DNA from: Micromonospora echinospora
Lineage (GTDB): Bacteria; Actinomycetota; Actinomycetes; Mycobacteriales; Micromonosporaceae
Assembly: GCF_014203425.1 (NCBI RefSeq)
Contig: NZ_JACHJC010000001.1
Span: 1,798,001-1,862,000 of the forward strand
Reading direction: 5' to 3'
DNA length: 64,000 nucleotides
Each line of letters starts with the position of its first letter. Positions within the stretch are counted from its first letter, which is position 1. Below, one piece after another: positions 19,282 through 29,176 of the stretch. The notes beneath the pieces were generated by a model that saw nothing but the letters and a program-made list of their open reading frames with translations, was not told the DNA's origin and searched no databases. The position numbers and the translations under genes are program-made.

Positions 19282-19892
19282 ACAAGGTCCTGCTCGCCAC
19301 CCGGAACCGGAAGAAGCTGGTCGAGCTGCAGCGCATCCTGGACGGCGCGCTCGGCGCGCACCGGGTCGCCCTGCTCGGCCTCGACGACGTCGAGGAGTAT
19401 CCGGAGCTGCCGGAGACCGGCCTCACGTTCGGCGAGAACGCGCTGATCAAGGCGCGGGAGGGCTGCCGGCGCACCGGCCTGCCGACCATCGCCGACGACT
19501 CCGGGCTGGCGGTGGACGCCCTCAACGGGATGCCCGGCGTGTTCAGCGCCCGCTGGTCCGGCCGGCACGGCGACGACCTGGCCAACCTCCAGCTCGTGCT
19601 CGACCAGGTCGGCGACGTGCCGGACGAGCACCGGGGCGCGGCGTTCGTCTGCACCGTCGCGCTGGTGCTGCCGGGCGGCAAGGAGCACCTGGTCGACGGC
19701 CGCCAGTCCGGCCGGCTGCTGCGCGCGCCGCGCGGCGAGGGCGGCTTCGGCTACGACCCGATCTTCCTGGGCGACGGGCAGAAGCGGACGAACGCGGAGC
19801 TGACGCCCGAGGAGAAGGACGCGGTCAGCCACCGCGGGAAGGCGCTGCGGGAGCTGGCCAAGCTGGTCGCGAAGGTGCTCCCGCCCGCCTGA
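19278..19892 (+). CDS. rdgB: RdgB/HAM1 family non-canonical purine NTP pyrophosphatase
   Basis: 204 aa. Removes dITP, XTP and similar damaged nucleotides by hydrolysis to the monophosphate. Signatures: [17 protein letters not shown] at the N-terminus, [34 protein letters not shown], and the C-terminal [12 protein letters not shown] ... [17 protein letters not shown]. It is translationally coupled to rph, the same pair as Rv1340-Rv1341. Confidence 0.96.
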   Translation: MNKVLLATRNRKKLVELQRILDGALGAHRVALLGLDDVEEYPELPETGLTFGENALIKAREGCRRTGLPTIADDSGLAVDALNGMPGVFSARWSGRHGDDLANLQLVLDQVGDVPDEHRGAAFVCTVALVLPGGKEHLVDGRQSGRLLRAPRGEGGFGYDPIFLGDGQKRTNAELTPEEKDAVSHRGKALRELAKLVAKVLPPA

Positions 19893-19946
19893 TCCGCTCC
19901 CGCCCGGCCGCAGCGCCGCCCGAGCGCCGCGCCGGAGCGGCCGGAC

Positions 19947-19970
19947 CGGCCCGCTCAGCCGAGCGGGCCG
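19947..19970. terminator. Hairpin between rdgB and hutH
   Basis: A perfect 10-bp stem (CGGCCCGCTC / GAGCGGGCCG) with an AGCC loop lies between the convergent genes and overlaps the hutH stop codon. Confidence 0.6.
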
Positions 19971-21493
19971 ATCTCCCGTTCGATGGCCGCGCGCAGCTCC
20001 GGGCCGCGCACCACGTCCCGCGCCGCCTCCATCAGCGGTGCGAGGAACACGTCCGGCCCCGGCTCGCCGATCGTCTCGCCGAGCGTGGCGAGCGCCGCCC
20101 GCCCGGCCGGTGACGGGGTCAGCGGCGCGCGCAGCTGGAGCCCGCGTACGGCCGACAGCAGCTCCACCGCCAGCAGGCTGGTCAGGTTGTCCAGGACCGT
20201 GCGCAGCTTCTTGGTGGCCGCCCAGCCCATCGAGACGTGGTCCTCCTGCATCCCGCTGGTGGGCAGCGAGTCGATCGAGGCGGGCGCGGCGAGCCGGCGG
20301 TTCTCCGCCACGATGCCGGCGGCGGTGTACTGGGCGATCATCAGCCCGGAGTTCACCCCGGCGTCCGGGGACAGGAAGGCGGGCAGGTCCCGGGAGCGGG
20401 TGACGTCCAGCAGCCGGTCCACCCGGCGCTCGGCGATCGCGCCCACCTCGGCGGCGGCGATGGCCAGGTAGTCCGCGGCGAAGCCGAGCGGCGCGCCGTG
20501 GAAGTTGCCGGTCGACTCGACCCGCCCGTCCGGCAGCACGACCGGGTTGTCCACCACGGAGAGCAGCTCCCGGCCCGCCACCACCTCGACGAAGTCGAGC
20601 GTGTCCCGGGCCGCGCCGGCCACCTGCGGGGCGCAGCGCATCGAGTACGCGTCCTGCACCGCGTGCGCGAGGTCGTCGCGGTGCGAGTCCATCACCGCCG
20701 AGCCCTGCAACAGCCGGTGGATGTTCGCCGCCGAGGCGGCCTGGCCGGGATGGGGCCGGATCGCGTGCAGCTCGGGCAGGAACGGCCGCTCCGAGCCGAG
20801 CATCGCCTCGATGGCCAGCGCGGCGGTCACGTCCGCCATGGCGAACAGGTGCCGGGCATCCTGCACGGCCAGCAGCAGCATGCCGAGCATGCCGTCGGTG
20901 CCGTTGATCAGCGCCAGCCCTTCCTTGGCGGCCAGCGACACCGGCTTGAGCCCGGCTTGGCGCAGCGCGTCGGCGGCCGGGAGGCGGTCCCCGGCCGGGC
21001 CGAGCACCCAGCCCTCACCGAGCAGCACCAGCGCGCAGTGCGCCAGCGGCGCCAGATCGCCGGACGCGCCGAGCGAGCCGTGCTCGGGCACCCACGGGGT
21101 GACGTCGTGGTTGAGCAGGTCCACGAGCGCCTCGGCGACCAGCGGGCGTACCCCGGAGCGACCGAGCGCCAGTGAGCGGACCCGCAGCAGCATCATGGCG
21201 CGTACCACCTCGCGCGGCATCGGCGCGCCCACCCCGGCGGCGTGCGAGCGGATCAGCGCGTGCTGAAGCTCGGCCCGGCGCTCCGGGGCCACGAACGTGT
21301 TGGCGAGCGCGCCGAATCCGGTGGAGACGCCGTACACGGGACGGCCGGCGGCCTCGATGCCGTCCACGATGGAGCGGCTGGTCGCCATCGCGTCGGTGGC
21401 GGCCGGGTCGAGCACGACCTTGGCGGTGCCGCGGGCCACCGCGAGCACGTCGGCGGGGGTGACCCCGGTGGACAGGACGGTCACTGTGGTCAT
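19955..21493 (-). CDS. hutH: Histidine ammonia-lyase
   Basis: 512 aa. First step of histidine degradation, releasing ammonia to give trans-urocanate. The Ala-Ser-Gly that cyclises to the MIO electrophile is at residues 143-145 ([14 protein letters not shown]). The active-site Tyr is in [11 protein letters not shown], and the segments [31 protein letters not shown] and [10 protein letters not shown] are intact. The start overlaps the hutI stop by four bases. It is the last gene of the hut operon. Confidence 0.97.
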   Translation of the reverse strand: MTTVTVLSTGVTPADVLAVARGTAKVVLDPAATDAMATSRSIVDGIEAAGRPVYGVSTGFGALANTFVAPERRAELQHALIRSHAAGVGAPMPREVVRAMMLLRVRSLALGRSGVRPLVAEALVDLLNHDVTPWVPEHGSLGASGDLAPLAHCALVLLGEGWVLGPAGDRLPAADALRQAGLKPVSLAAKEGLALINGTDGMLGMLLLAVQDARHLFAMADVTAALAIEAMLGSERPFLPELHAIRPHPGQAASAANIHRLLQGSAVMDSHRDDLAHAVQDAYSMRCAPQVAGAARDTLDFVEVVAGRELLSVVDNPVVLPDGRVESTGNFHGAPLGFAADYLAIAAAEVGAIAERRVDRLLDVTRSRDLPAFLSPDAGVNSGLMIAQYTAAGIVAENRRLAAPASIDSLPTSGMQEDHVSMGWAATKKLRTVLDNLTSLLAVELLSAVRGLQLRAPLTPSPAGRAALATLGETIGEPGPDVFLAPLMEAARDVVRGPELRAAIEREIGPLG

Positions 21494-22758
21494 CGCGGCA
21501 CTCCGTTGTGCAGAACCTGGCGGATCAGTGGCACCCCCGGCCGGTAGGCCAGGTGCAGGTGGGACGGGGCGTCGAGGATGATCAGGTCGGCCCGCGCCCC
21601 GGGCGTCAGCCGCCCCACGTCGGTGCGGCGCAACGCCGCCGCCCCGCCGGCGGTCGCGGCCCACACCGCCTCCGCCGGGGTCATCCGCATCTCGCGCACG
21701 GCCAGCGCGATACAGAACGGCATCGACGAGGTGTACGACGAGCCGGGGTTGCAGTCGGTCGCCAGCGCCACCGTCACGCCCGCGTCGAGCAGCCGCCGGG
21801 CGTCCGGGTACGGCGACCGGGTGGAGAACTCCGCGCCGGGCAGCAGCGTGGCGACGGTGACGGTGTGCTCGCCCTCGGCGCACATGCAGTCGATCCGTCG
21901 CGAGGCGAGCGCGTCGATGTCGGCGTCGGTCAGGTGGGTGCAGTGGTCGACGCTGGCCGCGCCCAGCTCCACCCCGAGCTGGACCCCCGGGCCGGGGCCG
22001 AGCTGGTTGGCGTGCACCCGTACGCCCAGACCGACGGCCTGCCCGCAGGCGAGGATCGCCCGCGCGTGGTCGGCGTCGAACGCGCCCCGTTCGCAGAACA
22101 CGTCGATCCAGCGGGCGTACGGCGCGGCAGCGGCCAGCATCGGGCCGCAGACCATGCCGACGTAGTCGTCCGGGCGGTCGGCGTACTCGGCGGGGACCAC
22201 GTGCGCGCCGAGGAACGTCGTGTCCTCTGTGAACTCGGCGGCGATCCGCAGCGAGCGGGCCTCGTCGGCGACGTTGAGGCCGTACCCGCTCTTGATCTCG
22301 ACGGTGGTGGTGCCCTGCCGCAGCATCTCCGCGCGCAGCCGGCCCACTGTGGCGCGCAGGTCGCCGTCGGAGGCCGCGCGGGTGGCGCCGACTGTGGTCC
22401 GGATGCCGCCGCCGGTGTAGGGCTCGCCGGCCATCCGGGCGGCGAACTCGGCGGCCCGGTCCCCGGCGAAGACCAGGTGCGCGTGGCTGTCCACGAAGCC
22501 GGGCAGCACGGCCGCGCCGCCGGCGTCGGTCCGCCGGTCGGCGGCCGGCGCGTCACGGGACGACCCGACCCAGGCCACCTGCCCGTCCTCGACCAGCAGG
22601 GCGGCGCCGCGCCGGATGCCCAGCGGGTCGCCGGGCCGGCCCTCGTTGGTGACCAGCTCGCCGATGTTGTCGACAAGCAGGCTGCCGGAGGTCCCCGGCA
22701 CCGGCCGGAGCCGGTCGCCGGGACGGACCGGCCGCCCGGGAAAGCCGCCGGTGCTCAC
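21490..22758 (-). CDS. hutI: Imidazolonepropionase
   Basis: 422 aa. Opens the imidazolone ring to N-formimino-L-glutamate. Amidohydrolase fold with the metal motif [12 protein letters not shown], the substrate Arg/Tyr region [29 protein letters not shown], and the conserved [18 protein letters not shown] start at 22758, overlapping the hutF stop as GTGA. The chain begins [16 protein letters not shown], a short Gly/Arg-rich lead before the first strand. Confidence 0.95.
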   Translation of the reverse strand: MSTGGFPGRPVRPGDRLRPVPGTSGSLLVDNIGELVTNEGRPGDPLGIRRGAALLVEDGQVAWVGSSRDAPAADRRTDAGGAAVLPGFVDSHAHLVFAGDRAAEFAARMAGEPYTGGGIRTTVGATRAASDGDLRATVGRLRAEMLRQGTTTVEIKSGYGLNVADEARSLRIAAEFTEDTTFLGAHVVPAEYADRPDDYVGMVCGPMLAAAAPYARWIDVFCERGAFDADHARAILACGQAVGLGVRVHANQLGPGPGVQLGVELGAASVDHCTHLTDADIDALASRRIDCMCAEGEHTVTVATLLPGAEFSTRSPYPDARRLLDAGVTVALATDCNPGSSYTSSMPFCIALAVREMRMTPAEAVWAATAGGAAALRRTDVGRLTPGARADLIILDAPSHLHLAYRPGVPLIRQVLHNGVPR

Positions 22759-24125
22759 GAGTCCTCCTTCGCGGTCACCGCCGCGATCGAGTCCCGCAGC
22801 TCGGTGGGCACGTCCACGGTCAGGTGCCGGCCACCGTCCACCACGGGCCGGCCGTCCACCACGACGCTCGTCACGTCGGCGGCGGTGGCGGCGAAGAACG
22901 CGCCGACCGGCGGCACCCCGGCGGTCCGGGCGCTGTCCAGCCGTACCGTGACCAGGTCCGCGCGCTGCCCGACGGCGAGCCGGCCGGCGTCGCCCCAGCC
23001 CAGCGCGGCGTGCCCGCCGACGGTGGCGGCGGTGAGCAGCTCGACCGGCGTGAAGTGCCCCCGCCTGCGGGTACGCAGCCGCTCGTCCATCTCCAGCGCG
23101 CGGGCCTCCTCGAACAGGTCCACCACGGCGTGGCTGTCGCTGCCGAGGCTCAGCGGGCTGCCCGCGTCGGCCATCCGCCGTACCGGGCCGACCCCGTCGG
23201 CCAGGTCGCGCTCGGTGGTGGGGCAGACGCACACCCGGGTACGGCTGTCGCCGAGCAGCGCCACGTCGGCGGCGGTCGGGTGGGTGGCGTGCACCGCTGT
23301 GGTGTGCGGGCCGAGGACGCCGTGGTCGGCCAGCAGCCGCGTCGGGGTGCACCCGTGCACGGCCCGGCAGGCGTCGTTCTCGGCGGGCTGCTCGGACAGG
23401 TGCACGTGCAGCGGCAGCCCGTTGCGGTCGGCCCAGCCGGCCACGGTGGCGAGCTGCTCGGCGGGGACCGCGCGCACCGAGTGGATGGCCGCGCCGAGCC
23501 GGACGTGCTCGTCGGCCGGGCGGAACGCGTCCACCCGCGCCGCCCAGCGCAGCGCGTCGCCGTCACCGAACCGGCGTTGCGGCCCGGTCAGCGGCGCGCC
23601 GTCCACGCCCCCGGTCAGGTACGCGGTGTCCAGCAGCGTGAGCCGGACACCGGCGTGCGCGGCGGCCTCCACGAGCGCGGCGGACATGGCGTTCGGGTCG
23701 TCGTACGGGGTGCCGCCGGGACCGTGGTGCAGGTAGTGGAACTCGCCCACGCAGGTGATCCCGGCCAGCGCCATCTCCGCGTACACGGCGCGGGCCAGCG
23801 CCAGGTAGGTGTCCGGGTCGAGCCGGGTCGCTATCGCGTACATCAGGCTGCGCCAGGACCAGAAGTCGCCGCGCCCGTCGTGGGTGCGCCCGCGCAGCGC
23901 CCGGTGGAACGCGTGCGAGTGGGCGTTTGCGAGGCCGGGCACCGTCAGCCCGGGCAGCCGTACCGCGTCGCCGAGCACCTCCACCCCGGCGGTCGGCGGA
24001 CCGTCGACGGTCAGCGGGGTGACCGCGGTGAGCCGTCCGTCGGTCGCCTCGATCAGCACGTCCCGGGTGGGCTCGGCGCGGTCGGGCAGCCAGGCGTACT
24101 CGGCCAGCCAGCGGGTCAGCGGCAT
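22755..24125 (-). CDS. hutF: Formimidoylglutamate deiminase
   Basis: 456 aa. Converts N-formimino-L-glutamate to N-formyl-L-glutamate plus ammonia, the five-step hut branch. Metal ligands in [28 protein letters not shown], and [21 protein letters not shown] are all visible and match HutF rather than generic amidohydrolases. It overlaps hutI by four bases and the upstream M20 gene by ten. The presence of hutF implies that a formylglutamate hydrolase must exist downstream in the pathway; no HutG-type gene lies in the cluster. Confidence 0.93.
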   Translation of the reverse strand: MPLTRWLAEYAWLPDRAEPTRDVLIEATDGRLTAVTPLTVDGPPTAGVEVLGDAVRLPGLTVPGLANAHSHAFHRALRGRTHDGRGDFWSWRSLMYAIATRLDPDTYLALARAVYAEMALAGITCVGEFHYLHHGPGGTPYDDPNAMSAALVEAAAHAGVRLTLLDTAYLTGGVDGAPLTGPQRRFGDGDALRWAARVDAFRPADEHVRLGAAIHSVRAVPAEQLATVAGWADRNGLPLHVHLSEQPAENDACRAVHGCTPTRLLADHGVLGPHTTAVHATHPTAADVALLGDSRTRVCVCPTTERDLADGVGPVRRMADAGSPLSLGSDSHAVVDLFEEARALEMDERLRTRRRGHFTPVELLTAATVGGHAALGWGDAGRLAVGQRADLVTVRLDSARTAGVPPVGAFFAATAADVTSVVVDGRPVVDGGRHLTVDVPTELRDSIAAVTAKEDS

Positions 24126-25336
24126 GCCAGCTCCTCCAGGACCCGGGCCAGGGCGGCCACCCCGGCGGCGCAGTCGGCGTCGGTGGCCGCCTCGGCGGGG
24201 GAGTGCGACACCCCGGTCGGGTTGCGCACGAACAGCATCGCGGTGGGCAGGTGCGCCGCCAGCACCCCCGCGTCGTGCCCGGCGCCGGTGGGCAGCACCG
24301 GCGCGCCGAGCAGCGTGACCAGCCGGTCGGCCAGCCCGCCGTCGAACGCGACGAGCGGGGTCGCCGACTCCTGGGTGCAGGTGAGCGCAGTCCCGTCCCG
24401 GCCGGCCCGGTCGGTGGCCTTGGCGCGTACCGCCTCGACCAGACCGTACAGCGTCTCCGCCTCGGCCGCCCGCGCGTCCAGCCAGCCGGTGACCCGGGAC
24501 GGGATCGCGTTCGTGGCGTTCGGCTCGACCGACACCCGGCCCACAGTGGCGTGCGCGTCGCGCAGCCGGGCCTCCTTGTTCGCCGCCAGCACGGTGAACG
24601 CGTAGGTGAGCATCGGGTCGCGGCGGTCGGCCATCCTTGTCGTACCGGCGTGGTTGCCCTCGCCGGTGAAGTCGAACCGCCACCGGCCGTGCGGCCAGAT
24701 CGCTGAGGCGACAGCGACCGGCGCGTCCTGGTCGACAAGCGCGCGGCCCTGCTCGACGTGCAGCTCCACGAAGGCCGCGAAGCGGCCGAGCAGCGCCGGG
24801 TCGGCGCCCGCCGGCCGCTCGCCCAGCGCCTCGGCGAAGGTCGTCCCGGCCTGGTCGCGCAGCCCGGCGGCGCGGTCGACGTCGATCTCGCCGGTGAGCA
24901 GCCGCGACCCCAGGCAGGGTACGCCGAACCGCGCGCCCTCCTCCTCCACGAACGCGGCCACCACCAGCGGCCGGTCCGGGGTGACGCCCGCGGCCCGCAG
25001 CTCGTCCACGGCGAGGAACGCGCTGACGATGCCGAGCGGACCGTCGTACGCGCCGCCGTGCGGCACCGAGTCGAAGTGGCTGCCGGTGAGCACCGCGCCC
25101 TCGGCCTCCGGGTCGCCCCACCAGGCGAACAGGTTGCCGTTGCCGTCCTCGGAGACCGGCATGCCCCGCCGGTCGGCCTGCTCCCGGAACCAGCCGCGCA
25201 GCGTCAGCTCCGGTGCGGTGAGCGCGTAGCGCAGATAGCCGCCGCTGCCGGCGTCCCGCCCGACCGGGGCGATCTCGTCCCACAGCTGGCGGAACCGGTG
25301 AGGAAGGGACCCTTCACATGCAGAATGCGTTAACAA
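24116..25336 (-). CDS. M20-family amidohydrolase (allantoate/carbamoylase type) in the hut operon
   Basis: 406 aa if the TTG at 25336 is used. Two-metal M20 peptidase-like enzyme: TGSHFDSVPHGGAYDGPLG (His/Asp ligands), AAFVEEEGARFG (catalytic Glu), ELHVEQG, and GAGHDAG / GVSHSPAE near the C-terminus. Relatives cleave N-carbamoyl or N-formyl groups or allantoate. Inside a hut operon that has hutF but no hutG, the likely job is hydrolysis of N-formylglutamate to glutamate and formate (inference). No in-frame ATG or GTG exists near the conserved start FRQLWDEIAPVGRD; the only plausible codon is a TTG within the palindromic repeat at 25301-25349, which also supplies AAGGAAGG as ribosome binding site. 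Confidence 0.85.
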   Translation of the reverse strand: MLTHSACEGSLPHRFRQLWDEIAPVGRDAGSGGYLRYALTAPELTLRGWFREQADRRGMPVSEDGNGNLFAWWGDPEAEGAVLTGSHFDSVPHGGAYDGPLGIVSAFLAVDELRAAGVTPDRPLVVAAFVEEEGARFGVPCLGSRLLTGEIDVDRAAGLRDQAGTTFAEALGERPAGADPALLGRFAAFVELHVEQGRALVDQDAPVAVASAIWPHGRWRFDFTGEGNHAGTTRMADRRDPMLTYAFTVLAANKEARLRDAHATVGRVSVEPNATNAIPSRVTGWLDARAAEAETLYGLVEAVRAKATDRAGRDGTALTCTQESATPLVAFDGGLADRLVTLLGAPVLPTGAGHDAGVLAAHLPTAMLFVRNPTGVSHSPAEAATDADCAAGVAALARVLEELACR

Positions 25337-25349
25337 GGGGCCCTTCCTT
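25301..25349. repeat. 49-bp GGAAGGG/CCCTTCC palindromic element between hutU and the M20 gene
   Basis: AGGAAGGG (25301-25308) and CCCTTCCT (25341-25348) are perfect inverted ends; pairing continues inward for five more bases after one mismatch. The element touches the hutU stop codon on one side and encodes the first residues of the M20 protein on the other. Similar GGAAGGGCCCCTT...GTTAACGC palindromes are, from memory, dispersed in Micromonospora genomes. Confidence 0.75.
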
Positions 25350-26994
25350 ACTCGGCCATCGGGACGCGGACGCCGGTGCGCTCGGCTACCGCGCGGGCGT
25401 CGTCGTAGCCGGCGTCGACGTGCCGGATGACGCCCATCGCCGGGTCGTTTGTGAGCACCCGCTCGATCTTCTGCCCCGCGAGGGCGCTGCCGTCGGCCAC
25501 GCAGACCTGGCCGGCGTGGATGGACCGGCCGATGCCGACCCCGCCGCCGTGGTGGATGGACACCCACGACGCCCCGCTGGCGGTGTTGACGAGCGCGTTC
25601 AGCAGCGGCCAGTCGGCGACCGCGTCGGAACCGTCGGCCATCGCCTCGGTCTCCCGGTAGGGGCTCGCCACGCTGCCGCAGTCCAGGTGGTCCCGGCCGA
25701 TCACCACCGGCGCGCTCAGCTCGCCCGAGGCGACCATCTCGTTGAACCGCACCCCGGCGCGGTCCCGCTCGCCGTAGCCGAGCCAGCAGATCCGCGCCGG
25801 CAGGCCCTGGAACGCGACCCGCTCACCGGCCATCCGGATCCACCGGGCGAGGGACTCGTTCTCCGGGAACAGGTCGAGGATGGCCCGGTCGGTGGCGGCG
25901 ATGTCCTTCGGGTCGCCGGAGAGCGCGGCCCAGCGGAACGGGCCCTTGCCCTCGCAGAACAACGGCCTGATGTACGCGGGCACGAAACCGGGGAAGTCGA
26001 ACGCCCGCTCGTAGCCGCCGAGCTTGGCTTCGCCCCGGATCGAGTTGCCGTAGTCGAAGACCTCCGCGCCCGCGTCGAGGAAACCGACCATGGCCTCCAC
26101 GTGCTTGGCCATGGACGCCCGCGCCCGGTCGGTGAACTCGGCCGGCTTGGCCGCCGCGTAGTCCCGCGCGTCGCCCGGGTCCACCCCTTCCGGCACGTAC
26201 GACAGCGGGTCGTGCGCGCTGGTCTGGTCGGTCACGATGTCGATCGCGACGCCCCGGCGCAGCAGCTCCGGGAAGACGGTGGCGGCGTTGCCGACCACGC
26301 CGACGCTGAGCGCCCGCCGGTCCCGCTTCGCCGCGAGGGCCCGCTCGATCGCGTCGTCGAGCGAGTCGGCCACCTCGTCGAGGTAGCGGTCGTGCACCCG
26401 CCGGTCCAGCCGCGACCGGTCCACGTCCACGATCAGGCAGGCGCCGCCGTTCATGGTGACCGCGAGCGGCTGCGCTCCGCCCATCCCGCCGCACCCGGCG
26501 GTGAGCGTCAGCGTGCCGGCGAGCGTGCCGCCGGAGCGCTTCTCCGCCACCGCGGCGAACGTCTCGTACGTGCCCTGGAGGATGCCCTGGGTGCCGATGT
26601 AGATCCACGACCCGGCGGTCATCTGCCCGTACATGGTCAGGCCCAGCGACTCCAGGCGGCGGAACTCCGGCCAGGTGGCCCAGTCGCCGACCAGGTTGGA
26701 GTTGGCCAGCAGCACGCGCGGCGCCCACTCGTGGGTCCGCATCACGCCGACCGGGCGGCCCGACTGCACGAGCATCGTCTCGTCGTCGCGCAGCTCGGTC
26801 AGCGTCCGCACCAGCGCGTGGTACGACGGCCAGTCCCGGGCCGCCTTGCCGGTGCCGCCGTAGACCACCAGGTCGTCGGGGCGCTCGGCCACCTCCGGGT
26901 CGAGATTGTTCATCAGCATCCGCAGGGCGGCCTCCTGCGGCCACCCCTTCGCGGTGCGGGTGACGCCGCGGGCGGCGCGGACGGGCTGGTGCAT
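25348..26994 (-). CDS. hutU: Urocanate hydratase
   Basis: 548 aa, standard length. Adds water to urocanate with tightly bound NAD+ to give imidazolonepropionate. The conserved blocks [47 protein letters not shown] (NAD/Cys region) and [16 protein letters not shown] are all seen. It starts 12 bases after the rpiR-type gene stops, so both are in one operon. Its TAA stop lies at the edge of the palindromic repeat. Confidence 0.97.
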   Translation of the reverse strand: MHQPVRAARGVTRTAKGWPQEAALRMLMNNLDPEVAERPDDLVVYGGTGKAARDWPSYHALVRTLTELRDDETMLVQSGRPVGVMRTHEWAPRVLLANSNLVGDWATWPEFRRLESLGLTMYGQMTAGSWIYIGTQGILQGTYETFAAVAEKRSGGTLAGTLTLTAGCGGMGGAQPLAVTMNGGACLIVDVDRSRLDRRVHDRYLDEVADSLDDAIERALAAKRDRRALSVGVVGNAATVFPELLRRGVAIDIVTDQTSAHDPLSYVPEGVDPGDARDYAAAKPAEFTDRARASMAKHVEAMVGFLDAGAEVFDYGNSIRGEAKLGGYERAFDFPGFVPAYIRPLFCEGKGPFRWAALSGDPKDIAATDRAILDLFPENESLARWIRMAGERVAFQGLPARICWLGYGERDRAGVRFNEMVASGELSAPVVIGRDHLDCGSVASPYRETEAMADGSDAVADWPLLNALVNTASGASWVSIHHGGGVGIGRSIHAGQVCVADGSALAGQKIERVLTNDPAMGVIRHVDAGYDDARAVAERTGVRVPMAE

Positions 26995-27006
26995 CTCGTA
27001 CTCCTC

Positions 27007-27855
27007 TCAGCCGAGGAACAACTGGCGGCGGGCGGCGGACGACTCGAACGCCTCGAGCCGGTCCTGGGTCTCGGCCGGTGCGGCGTCGCAGATCGCCTGG
27101 AGCACCACCATGGCCAGGGTCATCGGTGCGGTGTGCAGGTCGAAGACCAGGTCGGCGCCGACGGCGGCGGGCAGCACCACCTGGGCGTGTTCGGTGGCCG
27201 GGCTCACCGGCGAGTCGGTGATCGCCACGACGGTGAGCCCGGCGTCCCGGGCCTCGCGCAGTGCCTCCAGGGTCTCCCGGGGGTAGCGGGGCAGGACGAA
27301 CGCGAGCAGCGCCGTCGCGCCGGCCGCCGCCGCCTGGTCCAGGCGGTCCACGAGCATGCTGCCGCCGTCGTCGAGCACCCGCACGTCCGGGTGCACCTTG
27401 GCGGCGAAGTACGCGAAGTAGGCGGCCAGCGGCGCGGCGGCCCGCAGCCCGAGCACCGGCAGCGGACGGCTGGCGGCGAGCAGCTTCCCCACCTCGGCGA
27501 CCCGGCCGGCGTCGGCGAGCTGCTCGGCGAGCCGGTCGAGGTTGTCCCGCTCGGCGTGGACCGCCCGTTGCAGCGCGTTCCCGGCGCCGTCCTGGTCGGC
27601 GGCGCCGCGCGCGCCCAGCTCACGCAGGCGGCGGCGCAGCGCGGGGTAGCCGTCGTGGCCGAGCGCCATGGCGAACCGGGTCACCGAGGGCTGGCTGACG
27701 CCGGCCAGCTCGGCCACCTCGGCGGCGGACAGGTACGCCGCCGCGTCCGCGTGCCGCACCAGGCAGTGCGCGATGCGGCGCTGCGTCGGGGTGAGCCGTA
27801 CGCCGTGGAAGAGGTCGAGCAGGCGGTCAGGGGCGGCCGCACCGCTTTCATTCAC
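27007..27855 (-). CDS. RpiR/MurR-family transcriptional regulator of the hut operon
   Basis: 282 aa. N-terminal HTH_6 domain (LTPTQRRIAHCLVRHADAAA ... VAELAGVSQPSVTRFAMALG, about 20-75) and a C-terminal SIS domain (about 120-260), which in this family binds a phosphosugar or other small ligand. As first gene of the hut operon it very probably controls it. GTG start at 27855. A perfect TGAAA-AC-TTTCA palindrome lies 17 bases upstream, a good autoregulatory operator candidate. Whether the ligand is urocanate, histidine or something else cannot be read from sequence. Confidence 0.85.
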   Translation of the reverse strand: MNESGAAAPDRLLDLFHGVRLTPTQRRIAHCLVRHADAAAYLSAAEVAELAGVSQPSVTRFAMALGHDGYPALRRRLRELGARGAADQDGAGNALQRAVHAERDNLDRLAEQLADAGRVAEVGKLLAASRPLPVLGLRAAAPLAAYFAYFAAKVHPDVRVLDDGGSMLVDRLDQAAAAGATALLAFVLPRYPRETLEALREARDAGLTVVAITDSPVSPATEHAQVVLPAAVGADLVFDLHTAPMTLAMVVLQAICDAAPAETQDRLEAFESSAARRQLFLG

Positions 27856-27871
27856 GAGCTGACTCTATGCA

Positions 27872-27883
27872 TGAAAACTTTCA
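27872..27883. promoter_or_regulatory. Palindromic operator candidate for the hut operon
   Basis: TGAAAACTTTCA is a perfect 5-2-5 inverted repeat in an AT-rich pocket of a GC-rich region, placed between the rpiR-type regulator and the divergent gene. Such TGAAA/TTTCA sites fit the RpiR family in general terms; binding is inferred. Confidence 0.55.
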
Positions 27884-27969
27884 GAGCGCAAGCGTCGCGC
27901 GACCGCAGGGAGGTCCGGTGAGCGTGCTCTCTGTACTATCCGCACGGCGGGTGAGCAGAGGAGTGGGGC

Positions 27970-29163
27970 ATGCAGCCGGAGGGGCCGTACAGGTTCACCG
28001 AGACGTTGGGCGAGTGCCAGGTCGGCCGGGCATGGGCGGCTCTCGACGGGCAGGACCGCCCGGTCACCGTCGCCGTCCTCGAGGGTGCCGCCGCCGGTGA
28101 CCAGCGCTGGCGGGAGGCCTTCGCCAACGCGGCGAACGTGCTGGCACAGACCCCGGGCGGCCACCGGTACGTCAACGCCGACTTCGCCGCCGCCGAGCCC
28201 TGGATCGCGTACCCGTCCGAAGAGGAGGGTGCGGCCGAGCGGCTGTTCCGCAGCCTCGGCATGGACTACCAGCGCATCCCGACGGCCGAGATGCTCCCGC
28301 CGCCCCCGGCCGCCGCCCCTGTCTCCGCGCCGCCCCAGTTGCCGTGGGTTCCGCAGCCCTGGGCGATGGCGGCTCAGCCGATCTCCGGCGCGCCGATGTC
28401 CCCGGCCGCCGTCTCCGCGACGTCCGGGGTTCCCGCGACGTCCGCCGTCTCCGCGCCACCCGCTGTCGCCTCGGCGCCGGTGGCCACCGATCCGCTGGAT
28501 CCGTCCGGCGGACGCCGGATCGCCCCGGTGCAGCCGAAGTCGAAGCGGCGCGACTGGATCTCGATCGTCGGCGCACTGGTGCTCACCCTGGTCGCCGGCA
28601 CCGCCGGGTTCTTCCTGGGCGCAGGGCGCGAGAAGGAGGCCGCGACGCCCACGCCGTCGGCCAGCCCTTCGCTGCCGCCCTACGAGGCCACGCAGCTCGC
28701 CATCAACAAGGCCAAGTTCGAGGGTGAGCTGGCCCCGCTGGTCGAGCCCTGGCTGACCCGGATCGGCGGCTGCACCGTCTACGACCAGCCGGGCGCCCCG
28801 AAGCTGCCGACGGACGAGAAGGGGCACGTCTTCTGCCACTACGGCGGCGCGTGGCTGCACTTCACGCTCTACCCGGGACAGAAGCAGAAGGACACCGCGC
28901 GGGCGTACCGCCAGCAGCTCAGCCTCGCCGGTGGCTCGCTGGCGCCAGGGCTGCGCGAGGCGAGCACCACGAAGGGCGGGGTGACCGGCAAGCCCGGCAG
29001 CTACGTCGAGTACGCCTTCGAGGGCGAGGACGGCCGGGCGATCTGCGGCGTCTGGTGGGACCCCGACGACATGCAGGGGGCCTTCTACATCGAGACGCTC
29101 TGCAAGGACGGTGTGGACGGCAACTGGGACGCCCTGCGCGACCTGTGGCAGCGCGGCAGCTGA
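27970..29163 (+). CDS. Single-pass membrane protein with remnant kinase-like N-terminus, function unknown
   Basis: 397 aa. Residues 5-80 read like the N-lobe of a Ser/Thr protein kinase (YRFTETLGECQVGRAWAALD...VTVAVLE), but the Gly-rich loop is eroded and the ATP-binding lysine of the VAxK motif is absent. A Pro/Ala-rich stretch (110-190) leads to one membrane helix (196-217), then a Thr/Pro/Ser linker and an extracellular domain (about 236-397) with three cysteines (GCTVYD, HVFCHYG, AICGVWW). No C-lobe or catalytic loop follows. The extracellular part is not recognised. It is divergent from the hut operon and convergent with the GT-C gene. Confidence 0.65.
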   Translation: MQPEGPYRFTETLGECQVGRAWAALDGQDRPVTVAVLEGAAAGDQRWREAFANAANVLAQTPGGHRYVNADFAAAEPWIAYPSEEEGAAERLFRSLGMDYQRIPTAEMLPPPPAAAPVSAPPQLPWVPQPWAMAAQPISGAPMSPAAVSATSGVPATSAVSAPPAVASAPVATDPLDPSGGRRIAPVQPKSKRRDWISIVGALVLTLVAGTAGFFLGAGREKEAATPTPSASPSLPPYEATQLAINKAKFEGELAPLVEPWLTRIGGCTVYDQPGAPKLPTDEKGHVFCHYGGAWLHFTLYPGQKQKDTARAYRQQLSLAGGSLAPGLREASTTKGGVTGKPGSYVEYAFEGEDGRAICGVWWDPDDMQGAFYIETLCKDGVDGNWDALRDLWQRGS

Positions 29164-29176
29164 CCGCCGCGCCGCG

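Noticed and set aside
21508..23736. 742-codon plus-strand frame opposite hutI and hutF
   Set aside because: Antisense shadow; no motif and no ribosome binding site.
24116..25567. Start of the M20 gene at an upstream ATG inside hutU
   Set aside because: It would add about 77 residues of hutU antiframe sequence with no family match; the TTG with a good ribosome binding site fits better.
25318..27921. Long plus-strand open frame (about 867 codons) opposite the hut operon
   Set aside because: It is antisense to hutU and the regulator; the translation is Arg/Val/Gly/His-rich with no domain, as expected of a GC-rich antisense frame.
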